In this document: in pieces, positions 9,166 to 16,989 of the stretch
How the letters are laid out: each line of letters opens with the position of its first letter
Numbering within the stretch: the stretch's first letter is position 1
Assembly: GCF_000425745.1 (NCBI RefSeq)
Contig: NZ_AUEA01000003.1
Span: forward strand, 124,001 to 188,000
From: Pseudomonas cremoricolorata DSM 17059 = NBRC 16634
GTDB taxonomy: Bacteria; Pseudomonadota; Gammaproteobacteria; Pseudomonadales; Pseudomonadaceae
Length of the DNA: 64,000 nt
Direction: 5' to 3'
Made by a program: the position numbers and the translations under genes
Notes under the pieces: model-generated
Database searches by the model: none
What the model saw: the letters and a program-made list of their open reading frames with translations, nothing else
Told to the model about the DNA's origin: nothing

Positions 9166-9531
9166 TCAGGCAGGCACGCTCACCTCACGCAATGGGCACT
9201 GCTGGCCCAGGCTCTGGCGCAGGCCGTCGCGCAGATGTTGCAGAGCCAGCAGGCGCTCTTCGATCAGGGCCAGTTTTTCCGTCAGCAAGCGGCGAATGGC
9301 CTGGTCCGGGTCGGCGGCCTGCCACAGCGCGCCGACGTTGCTGCCAATTTCTTCGAGGCTGAAGCCCAGGCGCTGGGCGTTGCGGATGAACAGCATCAGT
9401 TGCACGGTCTCCACCGGGTAATCACGGTAGCCGTTGGCCCGGCGCTGGGCGCGTATCAGCCCCTTGGCCTCATAGAACCGCAGCGTATCGCGGCTCACGC
9501 CGCAGGCTTGGGCCAGTTCACCGATGCGCAT
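9166..9531 (-). CDS. MerR-family transcriptional regulator
   Basis: A 121-residue MerR-type activator. The winged helix-turn-helix is IGELAQACGVSRDTLRFYEAKGLI, followed by NGYRDYP and a dimerisation coiled coil. Only one cysteine is present in the effector end (QQCPLREV), so it lacks the usual multi-Cys metal site. It is more likely a small-molecule or redox regulator. Adjacent ATG codons at 9534 and 9531 both follow AGGGGG; 9531 is used here. It is divergent from 9614, whose promoter has a MerR-type dyad. Confidence 0.9.
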   Translation of the reverse strand: MRIGELAQACGVSRDTLRFYEAKGLIRAQRRANGYRDYPVETVQLMLFIRNAQRLGFSLEEIGSNVGALWQAADPDQAIRRLLTEKLALIEERLLALQHLRDGLRQSLGQQCPLREVSVPA

Positions 9532-9550
9532 CATCACCCCCTGGAAAGAC

Positions 9551-9582
9551 TTGACCCTGGAGCATACTCCAGGCTTTAGCCT
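9551..9582 (+). promoter_or_regulatory. MerR-type promoter with over-long spacer and central dyad
   Basis: A -35 box TTGACC (9551-9556) and a -10-like TAGCCT (9577-9582) are separated by 20 bases. A perfect dyad, CCTGGAG-CATA-CTCCAGG (9556-9573), fills the spacer. Long spacers with a dyad between the boxes are the hallmark of promoters twisted into activity by MerR proteins. The site faces the gene at 9614 and lies just upstream of the merR start. Confidence 0.75.
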
Positions 9583-9613
9583 GCGCGCTTCATCGATCAA
9601 CAAGGACGGCAAC

Positions 9614-10018
9614 ATGTGGAGTGCGTCGGGGTATTTGAAACTGGTGCGGGCAAGCGGGGTGTACGACCTGCTGATCACCGCGGCTTTCGTCACACCGTGG
9701 AGTTTCAGGCTGCTGCAGGCAGCGCTCGGGGACCTGCACGACCAGCTGGGGCTGGCCGGTACGCTGCCGGCGTTCGGTCCGCTGCAGATGATGATGGCCA
9801 ACCTCATGGGCTCGATCGTCTGCGTCTGGGCCTGGCTGCGCATTCGCCATCCGCAGCAGCGCCTGGGCCGCTATGACGCTGCCGGCCGGGTGCTGTTCGC
9901 CTGCTGGCAGGGGTACGCCCTGAGCCAGGGGGCGACGGCGCTGATCTGGCCGATCCTGGCGCTGGAGGTGCTGTGGGCGGTGGCGCAACTGTTACCGGTA
10001 AGGTCGGCGCGCGGCTGA
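9614..10018 (+). CDS. Small membrane protein, likely MerR target
   Basis: A 134-residue hydrophobic protein with about four membrane helices (GVYDLLITAAFVTPWSF, LMGSIVCVWAWLRI, VLFACWQGYALSQG, IWPILALEVLWAVAQL). I recognise no family beyond general similarity to small DoxX-like or uncharacterised membrane proteins. The ATG at 9614 follows AAGGA. Its promoter carries the MerR dyad, so it is probably induced by whatever the adjacent MerR protein senses. Confidence 0.75.
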   Translation: MWSASGYLKLVRASGVYDLLITAAFVTPWSFRLLQAALGDLHDQLGLAGTLPAFGPLQMMMANLMGSIVCVWAWLRIRHPQQRLGRYDAAGRVLFACWQGYALSQGATALIWPILALEVLWAVAQLLPVRSARG

Positions 10019-10096
10019 GGTTCGTCCAACCCGACCTTGGAGGACAGGGCGTCAACGGTTAGGCTTGGCGCCCCTTTCTCGCTCGGAAACCTTGCC

Positions 10097-10969
10097 ATGA
10101 AGGCTGATATTTCTCGCCGCCGCGTGCTTCAGGGCGCCGCCGCCGGTTCGACGCTGCTCGCGCTGCCAGGCTGGGCCGCCGACTCGGCAGCCTCGCGCTT
10201 CGAACAGATCGAGCGCCAGCACGGCATCACCCTCGGCGTCTTTGCCCTCGACACCGGCAGTGGCCGCCAGCTGGGCTACCGCGCCGAGCAGCGTCTGCCG
10301 ATGTGCAGCACCTTCAAGGTGATGCTGGCCGGGGCCGTGTTGCAGCGCAGCCAGGCCGAGCCGCAGCTGCTGGCGCGGGTAATCCGTTACCCTGCCAGCG
10401 CGCTGGTAGTGTATTCGCTGGTCACCGAGCGCCATGTCGAGCAGGGCATGAGCGTTGCCGAACTATGCGCCGCGGCCCTGCAATACAGCGATAACACCGC
10501 CGCCAATCTGCTGCTGGAACTGTTGGGCGGCCCTGCCGAGCTGACCGCCTTCGCTCGCCGCGTGGGCGACCCGGTGTTTCGTCTCGACCGTATCGAACCT
10601 GACCTGAACAGCGCACTGCCAGATGATCCGCGTGACACCAGCAGCGCTCAGGCAATGGCGTTGAGCCTGCAGCGCCTGGCGCTGGGTGATGCGCTCGATC
10701 ACGCTGGCCGTGGGCAACTGCAAACCTGGCTCAAAGGCAACACCACCGGCGCCAAACGCATTCGCGCAGGCGTGCCGGTGGGGTGGACAGTGGGCGACAA
10801 GACCGGCTCGGGTGATTACGGCGTGGCCAACGATGTGGCGCTGCTGTGGCCAGCGGGACGCGCGCCCTGGGTGCTGGCCGTGCTGAGCCGCAGCGCCGAG
10901 GCCAAGGCAGCCTGGCGCGATGCGGCCCTGGCCGAGGCCACCGGGGTAGTGGTCGCGGCGCTGGGTTGA
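10097..10969 (+). CDS. Class A beta-lactamase with twin-arginine signal
   Basis: A 290-residue serine beta-lactamase with all class A elements: STFK (catalytic Ser71), SDN (131-133), omega loop RIEPDLN with Glu167 and Asn171, and KTG (235-237). Numbering runs one ahead of the Ambler scheme. Cys occupies Ambler 69 and 123, while 238 is Gly, so the Cys69-Cys238 disulfide of class A carbapenemases is absent. The N-terminus SRRRVLQGAAAGSTLLALPG looks like a Tat signal. It hydrolyses beta-lactams in the periplasm. No LysR-type ampR neighbour is present, so expression is probably not inducible by that route. Confidence 0.93.
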   Translation: MKADISRRRVLQGAAAGSTLLALPGWAADSAASRFEQIERQHGITLGVFALDTGSGRQLGYRAEQRLPMCSTFKVMLAGAVLQRSQAEPQLLARVIRYPASALVVYSLVTERHVEQGMSVAELCAAALQYSDNTAANLLLELLGGPAELTAFARRVGDPVFRLDRIEPDLNSALPDDPRDTSSAQAMALSLQRLALGDALDHAGRGQLQTWLKGNTTGAKRIRAGVPVGWTVGDKTGSGDYGVANDVALLWPAGRAPWVLAVLSRSAEAKAAWRDAALAEATGVVVAALG

Positions 10970-10973
10970 GCGG

Positions 10974-12014
10974 TCAGTTGCGCCAGCAACCGGCGAAGCG
11001 CGCGCAGACATCGAAGCGCCGGTCGAGGTCGGCCATGCGTGCCTGGTGGGCGCTGTAGTTTTCCCTGAGCACCTGCTGCTCGCTGCGGTTGTAGAACTCG
11101 AGCATGTTGCTGTTGTTGGAGGCCGAAACGCTGCGGTCGGCCTTGGGGTTGTCGGGCAGCAGCCGTTCGAGATCGGCTGTGTCCATCGGCGCCAGTTGCC
11201 TGCGGTAGTAATCCTTGTAGCCCTGCAGGACGTCGACCTTGGCCTGTTGTGTGTCAGCAAGGAAGCGCTCGATGTTGCTGCGGTATTCGCTCCAGTAGGC
11301 GGCTGGCAGGTCGATGCCCATGCGCGCCTTGCGGGTTTGCACGGTGGTGTCGATGCTCGTTTGCAGCGACTGCAGCGGGCGGTTCAGTTCAGGTTTCATC
11401 TTGTCGATGATGCTGGCGTCGATGATTCGCTCGATCAGTGCCGAGCGCTCGGGCGACTGCGGCGCCATCGGCTCGATTTTCGGGAAGATCGGGTTCGCTC
11501 CAGCGCAACTGGGCAGCCCTCGCTCGACCATGGGCAGCGGCGTGCGAAGCGCCTTGCCGTTCTGCTCGGTAAGCACGTTCAAGGTCAATTCGCAGCCTTT
11601 GCGCGAAGAGTCGAACGACACTTCGTATTCGCCGTGCTTTTGCGGCACGAGGTTGAAACGCAGGGTGCAGACATAACCGGTGCCATTGGTATTGGCCTGG
11701 GCGAAGTAGTCGACGCCCGGTTGCAGGCGCACTTCCACATAAGCCTTGGCACCTGCCGGGGGCGCCACGCGCATATCGGCGCGGCGGTTGGCATTGGCGC
11801 TGAAGATGTTATTGAGCATGCCGGTACTGCGGCCGTCGCAGTGCTCGGCATCGAACAAGGCCATGACGGTATTGTCATTGCTGCTGATGAAACGAAGTTT
11901 CGCCGCATCATCGCCCGTGGCATCCGGGTAATTACCGTTGAACATGCAACCACTGAGGCTCAGCGCAAACACACTGGCGGCGCCGAGTACACGGCATTGG
12001 GAAAACTGCGACAT
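10974..12014 (-). CDS. Hypothetical lipoprotein
   Basis: A 346-residue exported lipoprotein. The N-terminus has a signal helix and a lipobox ending LSGC (Cys23). The mature part has an N-terminal half with several cysteines (HCDGR, GYVCTL, KGCEL, SCAGA) and a helical C-terminal half (DSSIIDKM-like and SNIERFLADTQQAK segments), ending in CARFAGCWRN. I recognise no family. It is convergent with the beta-lactamase gene, only four bases away, and divergent from another lipoprotein gene at 12094. Confidence 0.75.
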   Translation of the reverse strand: MSQFSQCRVLGAASVFALSLSGCMFNGNYPDATGDDAAKLRFISSNDNTVMALFDAEHCDGRSTGMLNNIFSANANRRADMRVAPPAGAKAYVEVRLQPGVDYFAQANTNGTGYVCTLRFNLVPQKHGEYEVSFDSSRKGCELTLNVLTEQNGKALRTPLPMVERGLPSCAGANPIFPKIEPMAPQSPERSALIERIIDASIIDKMKPELNRPLQSLQTSIDTTVQTRKARMGIDLPAAYWSEYRSNIERFLADTQQAKVDVLQGYKDYYRRQLAPMDTADLERLLPDNPKADRSVSASNNSNMLEFYNRSEQQVLRENYSAHQARMADLDRRFDVCARFAGCWRN

Positions 12015-12093
12015 GCTGGGGTATCTTCCTTGACTGCAAATTGGGCGCGGGGAATCGTTGCCGCGGGAATTCTAACGGCTTTGGGACAATGGA

Positions 12094-12648
12094 ATGCGCA
12101 ACATGTTTCGCATCATGGCACTGGGATACATCGGATTATTGGCAAGTTGCGCCACCTTGCCGCCGGAAATGGCCCTGGAGTCGACAAAGTACAACCAGGA
12201 TAACGCGGGTCTGGTGGTGGGTTCGTTAACCGGCGGCGGGCCTTACGGCACCTTTTTACAGTTGCGCAATATCGCCAGCGGCGAACTGCATGGCTGGGGG
12301 CAGAAGGACGATTACGCTGCCTGGCTGCCGGCCGGCGAATACGAAGTGTCACGCCTGGGCAGCCGCCGCGGGAGCATGGGGCCGTACTCGCAGCCGCTGC
12401 GTTTCAGTGTCAAGCAAGGGCAGATCAACTACGTGGGCGAGATGGTCTACGGCTGTTCGCGCTACGGCCAGCCAGCCGCGGTATATGGCGTGCTCGATTG
12501 CGGCCTGCTGGCACTGGGCACCTGCGACGTGCCCAACCCCAGCGTGAACATCTGCGTGGTCGACCGCCAGTCTCAGGCGCTCGACTATTTCCAGCAGCAG
12601 CACCCGCAGCAGCCCGTGTTGTCGGTGCGCAGCGCGCTCATGCGCTAA
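12094..12648 (+). CDS. Hypothetical lipoprotein whose stop codon abuts a repeat element
   Basis: A 184-residue protein with a short signal peptide and lipobox LASC (Cys19). The mature domain is rich in beta-type segments with four cysteines (YGCSRYG, LDCGLLALGTCD, NICVVD). No family is recognised. ATG codons at 12094, 12103 and 12115 are all possible starts; none has a strong Shine-Dalgarno, and 12094 is used. The TAA stop lies at the left edge of inverted-repeat element copy A. Without that insertion the frame would read TAC and continue, so the present C-terminus may be set by the element. Confidence 0.75.
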   Translation: MRNMFRIMALGYIGLLASCATLPPEMALESTKYNQDNAGLVVGSLTGGGPYGTFLQLRNIASGELHGWGQKDDYAAWLPAGEYEVSRLGSRRGSMGPYSQPLRFSVKQGQINYVGEMVYGCSRYGQPAAVYGVLDCGLLALGTCDVPNPSVNICVVDRQSQALDYFQQQHPQQPVLSVRSALMR

Positions 12649-12787
12649 GTTCTGTGTGAAAAGCCCTGATACTTGGTGATCCTGCGTTGAAAACAGCCTC
12701 GGAATGCTCATTTACAACCAGTAAACTCCGCTTCCTCGGCTGTTTTCGCCTTGTCTCCCCGGCGTCTCAGGACTTTTCATACAGAAC
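12648..12787 (+). repeat. Inverted-repeat (MITE-like) element, copy A
   Basis: About 140 bp with imperfect terminal inverted repeats: left GTTCTGTGTGAAAAG, and the right end read backwards GTTCTGTATGAAAAG. A second inverted pair lies inside (GAAAACAGCC and its mirror GGCTGTTTTC). CTA occurs immediately outside both ends (12645-12647 and 12788-12790), like a 3-bp target duplication. It holds no ORF. It shares six blocks of 8-20 bases with copy B at 35527-35712. The dyad could also act as a transcript-end hairpin. Confidence 0.75.
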
Positions 12788-12806
12788 CTACGGTCGTCTC
12801 AGCGTG

Positions 12807-12836
12807 ACAGCGCCCGGCCCCATGGCCAGGCGCTGT
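12807..12836. terminator. Hairpin between convergent genes
   Basis: An inverted repeat ACAGCGCC ... GGCGCTGT with an inner GGCC/GGCC pair. It lies just past the stop of the aldo/keto reductase gene and after repeat copy A. There is no clear T-run, so it is a possible but not classical terminator. Confidence 0.35.
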
Positions 12837-12841
12837 GGCGA

Positions 12842-13837
12842 TCACTTGAAGCCGGTGACCTTGTGCGGCACGTAGGGTGCCTCCAGGCGGGCGATGTCCT
12901 CGGCGCTCAGGGTCAGCTCCAGCGCGGCGATGGCATCGTCGAGCTGCGCGGGCCTGGAGGCGCCGACGATGGGCGCCGACACGCCTTGAGTGTTGAGCAC
13001 CCAGGCCAAGGCCACCTGCGCCATTGGCACGCCGCGTTCGAGCGCCACCTGCTCGACCACATCGATCACCTTGCCATCCTCGACTTCGGTGCCGGCGTAG
13101 AACGACGCCCCCGATTCATCGCTGAGGATGCGCGCGGTCTGTTCGCCCTGGGGGCGGGTCAGCCGGCCGCGGGCCATGGGGCTCCAGGGCATCAGGCCGA
13201 CGCCCTGGTCGCGGCACAGCGGAATCATCTCGCGCTCTTCCTCGCGGTACAGCAGGTTGAGGTAGTTCTGCATCGACACGAAGCGGCTCCAGCCATTGGC
13301 CGCGGCCACCTGCTGGGCCTTGGCGAACTGCCAGGCGTACATCGAGGAAGCACCGATATAGCGCGCCTTGCCGGCTTTGACCACATCGTGCAGGGCTTCC
13401 ATGGTTTCCTCGATGGGGGTGTGGTAGTCCCAGCGGTGGATCTGGTAGAGGTCGACATAGTCGGTGCCCAGGCGGCTCAGGCTGGCGTCGATGCTGGTCA
13501 TGATCGCCTTGCGCGACAGGCCCTGCTCGTTAGGGCGGTCGCCGCCCTGCCACATGTTGGCGGGGAAGAACACCTTGGTGGCGATGACCGTTTCATCGCG
13601 ACGGGTGAATTCCTTGAGCAGCTTGCCGACGATCTGCTCGGAAGTGCCGGCCGAGTAGCTGTTGGCGGTATCGAAGAAGTTGATGCCATGCTCGACCGCA
13701 CGGCGAATGATCGGCCGACTGGCCTCTTCGCCGAGGGTCCAGGGGTGCGTGCCGGCGTCCGGCTCGCCAAAGGTCATGCAGCCCAGGCACAGCCGCGAAA
13801 TATCCAGCCCCGTGTTGCCGAGTTTGACGTAGCGCAT
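12842..13837 (-). CDS. Aldo/keto reductase (YajO/Gpr-like)
   Basis: A 331-residue NADPH-dependent aldo/keto reductase. The catalytic tetrad region is visible: DTANSYSAGTSE (Asp and Tyr), Lys in VIATKVFF, and His in QIHRWDYHTP. The late IVGASRP motif binds the cofactor phosphate. It probably reduces aldehydes such as methylglyoxal or aromatic aldehydes. The ATG at 13837 has AGGAG six bases upstream. It lies 117 bases downstream of, and parallel to, a LysR gene. Confidence 0.92.
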   Translation of the reverse strand: MRYVKLGNTGLDISRLCLGCMTFGEPDAGTHPWTLGEEASRPIIRRAVEHGINFFDTANSYSAGTSEQIVGKLLKEFTRRDETVIATKVFFPANMWQGGDRPNEQGLSRKAIMTSIDASLSRLGTDYVDLYQIHRWDYHTPIEETMEALHDVVKAGKARYIGASSMYAWQFAKAQQVAAANGWSRFVSMQNYLNLLYREEEREMIPLCRDQGVGLMPWSPMARGRLTRPQGEQTARILSDESGASFYAGTEVEDGKVIDVVEQVALERGVPMAQVALAWVLNTQGVSAPIVGASRPAQLDDAIAALELTLSAEDIARLEAPYVPHKVTGFK

Positions 13838-13954
13838 CGTAATCTCCTGCAAAGCCTCGCTCGCCGACAGTGGCGGGCGATCAGTAGCGGTGACGATACC
13901 GACGCCGAAGAGGTAGGAAAATTCCCTATCCGTGCACCTGAGATCTGCACAAAT

Positions 13955-14806
13955 TCACAAGCGCAGCAGTGGCCGCAGGCAGTCCTGCACAAAGTCCATC
14001 ACAGCGCGGATACGTGGCGTGGCGCGAGCGTCTTCGTGCACCGCCAGCCAGATCTCGATGCTCATCGACCCAGCCTCTGGACGCGCCGGCTCCAGTTGAT
14101 GTTCCTGGGCCATGAACGTCGGCAGGCAGGCGATGCCAGCGCCACCTGCGGCCGCCTCGGCCTGGATGCGCAAGTCGTTGCTGTGCAGCACGAACGGCCC
14201 GTCGCCGGCCTGTTGCAGCAGCCAGCGCTGCTGCGGCGATTTGGCCTGGGACTGGTCGTAGCCGATATACGCCGGCGCCTGACCACGGCGCAGGTAGCTG
14301 GCTGCGGCGTACAGGCGGTAGTCGAGATGGCCGAGCAGTTGCGCCACCAAGGTCGGCTCGCTGGGACGGCTCAGGCTGATGGCGATGTCGGCTTCGCGAC
14401 GGGTCAACGAGGCCCGCGACTTGCTGCCGATCAGCTTCAGCGCCAGCGCCGGGTAGCGCGCCAGCAGCTCGCCGCTACGCCGCGCGATCAGGCTGCCGAG
14501 CAGGGCCGGTGGCGCGCTGAGCACCACCTGGCCTTCGATGTGCGGCTGCCCGGCATTGGCGAAGTGTTCGAGGGCGAAGGACGCCTCGGTCATCTGCTGG
14601 GCCATCTCGCCGACCCGCCGCCCGTGCTCGGTCAACACATAGGCGCGGGGCCGGCGGTCGACCAGCTTGAGGCTCAACGCTGCTTCCAGGGCCGCGATGC
14701 GCCGCGCCACGGTGGCGTGATCCACGGCCAACGATTTTGCCGCAGCCGACAGCGAGCCTGCGTTGACGAAGGCGGCGAAATAACGGAGGTCTTCCCAATC
14801 GAACAT
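13955..14806 (-). CDS. LysR-family transcriptional regulator
   Basis: A 283-residue LysR regulator starting MFDWEDLRYFAAFVNAGS, with the DNA-binding helix SLSAAAKSLAVDHATVARRIAALE. This branch (the MFDWEDL type) often controls adjacent redox enzymes. The ATG at 14806 is chosen on homology-like spacing; the Shine-Dalgarno is weak, and an ATG at 14845 is an alternative. The aldo/keto reductase gene follows on the same strand. Confidence 0.88.
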   Translation of the reverse strand: MFDWEDLRYFAAFVNAGSLSAAAKSLAVDHATVARRIAALEAALSLKLVDRRPRAYVLTEHGRRVGEMAQQMTEASFALEHFANAGQPHIEGQVVLSAPPALLGSLIARRSGELLARYPALALKLIGSKSRASLTRREADIAISLSRPSEPTLVAQLLGHLDYRLYAAASYLRRGQAPAYIGYDQSQAKSPQQRWLLQQAGDGPFVLHSNDLRIQAEAAAGGAGIACLPTFMAQEHQLEPARPEAGSMSIEIWLAVHEDARATPRIRAVMDFVQDCLRPLLRL

Positions 14807-14931
14807 GACATGGCCCGGCAACGGTGGGCGTGCAGGGTAAGCCATAGCGGGGGTGGAGGAAACGCTGGGTGCGTGGCGAGGCAGCGAGGGCGGGCGCCGT
14901 ACAGCGACGGCGCGCGGGGCAGGGCAGGGCG

Positions 14932-15156
14932 TCAGCGTTGCGGTTTCGGCTCGACGTTGGCCAGGCGTTCGTTGATTTCGCGGGTCTGTTCTTCCAGTTC
15001 CCTGACTGATGTCGGCGTGATGACTTTGTCGACCACCTCCGTCGCAGGGTTGACCGGCTCGAGCACCGGGTCGGGCGAACCCTCGCCGCGCTGGGCCTCA
15101 TCGGAAGAAATCGGACGTGGGACTTTGTCGCCGGAGGGGGCGTCGGTTGGCTTCAT
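14932..15156 (-). CDS. Small acidic hypothetical protein (74 aa)
   Basis: A 74-residue hydrophilic protein. The first 45 residues are rich in Pro, Asp, Glu and Ser and look disordered. The end is a short helix (SVRELEEQTREINERLANV) that could form a coiled coil. A good AAGGAG lies seven bases before the ATG, which argues that it is translated. No function can be assigned. Its style resembles the small Pro/Asp-rich proteins at 16737 and 16990. Confidence 0.65.
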   Translation of the reverse strand: MKPTDAPSGDKVPRPISSDEAQRGEGSPDPVLEPVNPATEVVDKVITPTSVRELEEQTREINERLANVEPKPQR

Positions 15157-15235
15157 AGGGTGCTCCTTTACAAGCATCAGGTGTCTTAGCAGCAGAACCT
15201 GCGGCGCCGGAAAAGTTTGATCGGATCGTGTGTGG

Positions 15236-15967
15236 TCAGGCCAGTGTGAGCACCTCGGCCTTGCCACTCGACAGGTCATGGCTCACCAGCGCCGGTTGAT
15301 CGGCGCTGGCTTGGCACAGACGCTCGCCCCCAGCACTCCAGACCCCTGAGCCACCGGCGCAGATGAAGTCCTCGACCGGCCCCACGGCATTGGCCAGCAC
15401 CACTGGTATGGCGAAGCGTTGCGCGACGTGGGCGTAGTGCTGCGCTGCGTCTGGCAGACCCTTGCCGGTTTTCGCCACGCTGGCCAGGTAGACCTGCCCG
15501 CCGGCAGCGGCCATGGCCTCGGCGTGGGGCATCCGCAACGACTCGTAGCAGATTGCCGGTGCCAGTTGCCAGCCGCTGACGCTGATCAGTTGCATGGAAT
15601 TACCGGGCGCGAAGAAGGCCTGCTCGTCGGCATGCAGCCACTGCTTGGTGTACGCCTGAGGCCGCTGTTCGGGCCGGAACGTAAGCATGCCGATGCGCAC
15701 GGTCGATGCCTGCCACAGCGGCACGCCGACTGCGATGGTCAGCCCATGGCGGTCGCTGGCCTGTTGCAGTGGCTGCAGGCGCGGATCATCCCACTGCACC
15801 GCCCACTCTCGCGCCCGGCGTGGCGCGTAGCCGGTAAGCGATAACTCGGGAAACACCACCACTGCGCCACCCAACCGCGCGGCACGCTCGACCACCGCAA
15901 GATGCCGTTCGAGGTTGTCCTCGATGGGGCCCAGCGGGCAGAGGATCTGCGCGGCTATGATCTTCAT
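15236..15967 (-). CDS. Carbon-nitrogen hydrolase (nitrilase superfamily)
   Basis: A 243-residue amidase of the nitrilase superfamily. The Glu-Lys-Cys triad is visible as FPELSLTGY (Glu41), AYTKQW (Lys108) and AICYES (Cys140). These cytoplasmic enzymes hydrolyse amides, often small omega-amides or carbamoyl compounds; the substrate is not evident. The Shine-Dalgarno is weak. It lies 22 bases downstream of the GAF-domain gene on the same strand and may be co-transcribed with it. Confidence 0.88.
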   Translation of the reverse strand: MKIIAAQILCPLGPIEDNLERHLAVVERAARLGGAVVVFPELSLTGYAPRRAREWAVQWDDPRLQPLQQASDRHGLTIAVGVPLWQASTVRIGMLTFRPEQRPQAYTKQWLHADEQAFFAPGNSMQLISVSGWQLAPAICYESLRMPHAEAMAAAGGQVYLASVAKTGKGLPDAAQHYAHVAQRFAIPVVLANAVGPVEDFICAGGSGVWSAGGERLCQASADQPALVSHDLSSGKAEVLTLA

Positions 15968-15989
15968 CGGCAGATCGTCCCGGGCGGCT

Positions 15990-16511
15990 TCAGGTCAACG
16001 CGGGCTGGGCGGTCTGGTCTTCGATGCAGGCGTAGAGAATGCAGCCGACCAGGCGCGCGAACAGGCCGAGCACTTCGGCCAGATCCGGGTCATCGAAGTA
16101 AGACTCGCGGGAGTCGAGTGCGCACAGGGCGCCATACAGCTGGCCATTGGGCAGGAAAATCGGCACCCCGGCATAGCTGTCGATGCCCAGCTGGTTGACG
16201 ATCGGCCGCTCGACGAAGCGTGCGTCATTCTGCAGCGAGGGCACCAGCAGGGCCTCTGGGCTGCGCAGGAATTCGCTGCACACGGTGCGCTCGAGGGGGA
16301 AGGCATCGCCTTGTTCGAGGCCGAAATCGCCACGGTCCAGCGCCGAGCAGATGACCCATTCGTCATCGTCGAACTTGGCGATGGCGGCGAATGGCATGGC
16401 AGTGAACTTCAGTACCAGCTTGAGGATGTTGGTCGTGCCTTCGATTTCCGCAATGGCCGAACGCTCTGCGCCTGAAAGGTGGGGGTGCTGCGGGGCAAGG
16501 GTAGGCGACAT
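15990..16511 (-). CDS. GAF-domain protein
   Basis: A 173-residue protein that is almost entirely one GAF domain. Segments include FAAIAKFDDDEWVIC, LERTVCSEFLRSPEALLVPS and YAGVPIFLPNGQLYGALCALD. GAF domains bind small ligands or chromophores. There is no output domain here, so it is either a stand-alone sensor or partner, or an enzyme-like GAF protein. The ATG at 16511 has GAGG upstream. The carbon-nitrogen hydrolase gene follows closely. Confidence 0.85.
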   Translation of the reverse strand: MSPTLAPQHPHLSGAERSAIAEIEGTTNILKLVLKFTAMPFAAIAKFDDDEWVICSALDRGDFGLEQGDAFPLERTVCSEFLRSPEALLVPSLQNDARFVERPIVNQLGIDSYAGVPIFLPNGQLYGALCALDSRESYFDDPDLAEVLGLFARLVGCILYACIEDQTAQPALT

Positions 16512-16736
16512 CCGGTGTAGGCCTCGTTAGGCAAGGGTAGGCGGGGCTAGTGTGCTGCCAATGCTCGGGCCTGCGCAAGCGCCGCGCGGCAGCGAAATAG
16601 AGGCAATCAGGCCGCTATAACCTTGGTGATAATCACTTGGCGCGAGTACCGTCGGTCCACTGCCTCGCACCTTGTACCCGGCGTTGCACTCACTCTGGTA
16701 CGGGCGGCCCTTTTCCCTGCCCGGTGGAGAGTCGAC

Positions 16737-16943
16737 ATGAACACCCATGATCAAGACCACGATCCACGCCACGGCACCGACGCCAGGCCCGAAGACCAAG
16801 CTCAGCCCGACCCTTCCGGGCGCCCCGAGCAGGACACCGAGACACTCGAGCAGCCGACCAGACCGCGTACCCCGCAGGAACAGGACATGCCCGATGTGGA
16901 CGTGAACAACTCGGTCAACAGTGAGCACCCCGGCGGGCAGTGA
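16737..16943 (+). CDS. Small Asp/Pro/Gln-rich hypothetical protein (68 aa)
   Basis: A 68-residue, strongly hydrophilic and probably disordered protein (NTHDQDHDPRHGTDARPE at the start, VDVNNSVNSEHPGGQ at the end). GGAG lies eight bases before the ATG. There are no hydrophobic segments and no recognised domain. It is followed 46 bases later by a gene of similar composition, which suggests an operon of small, possibly stress-related hydrophilic proteins. Confidence 0.6.
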   Translation: MNTHDQDHDPRHGTDARPEDQAQPDPSGRPEQDTETLEQPTRPRTPQEQDMPDVDVNNSVNSEHPGGQ

Positions 16944-16989
16944 GCGCGCCACTATATTGCAATCGATCATTCTTGCGAGGAACACTGCC

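Noticed and set aside
12863..15220. A 785-residue open frame on the plus strand
   Set aside because: It is the antisense of three well-supported genes (aldo/keto reductase, LysR, small protein), with His/Gln/Arg/Gly-rich composition typical of a reverse-strand shadow.
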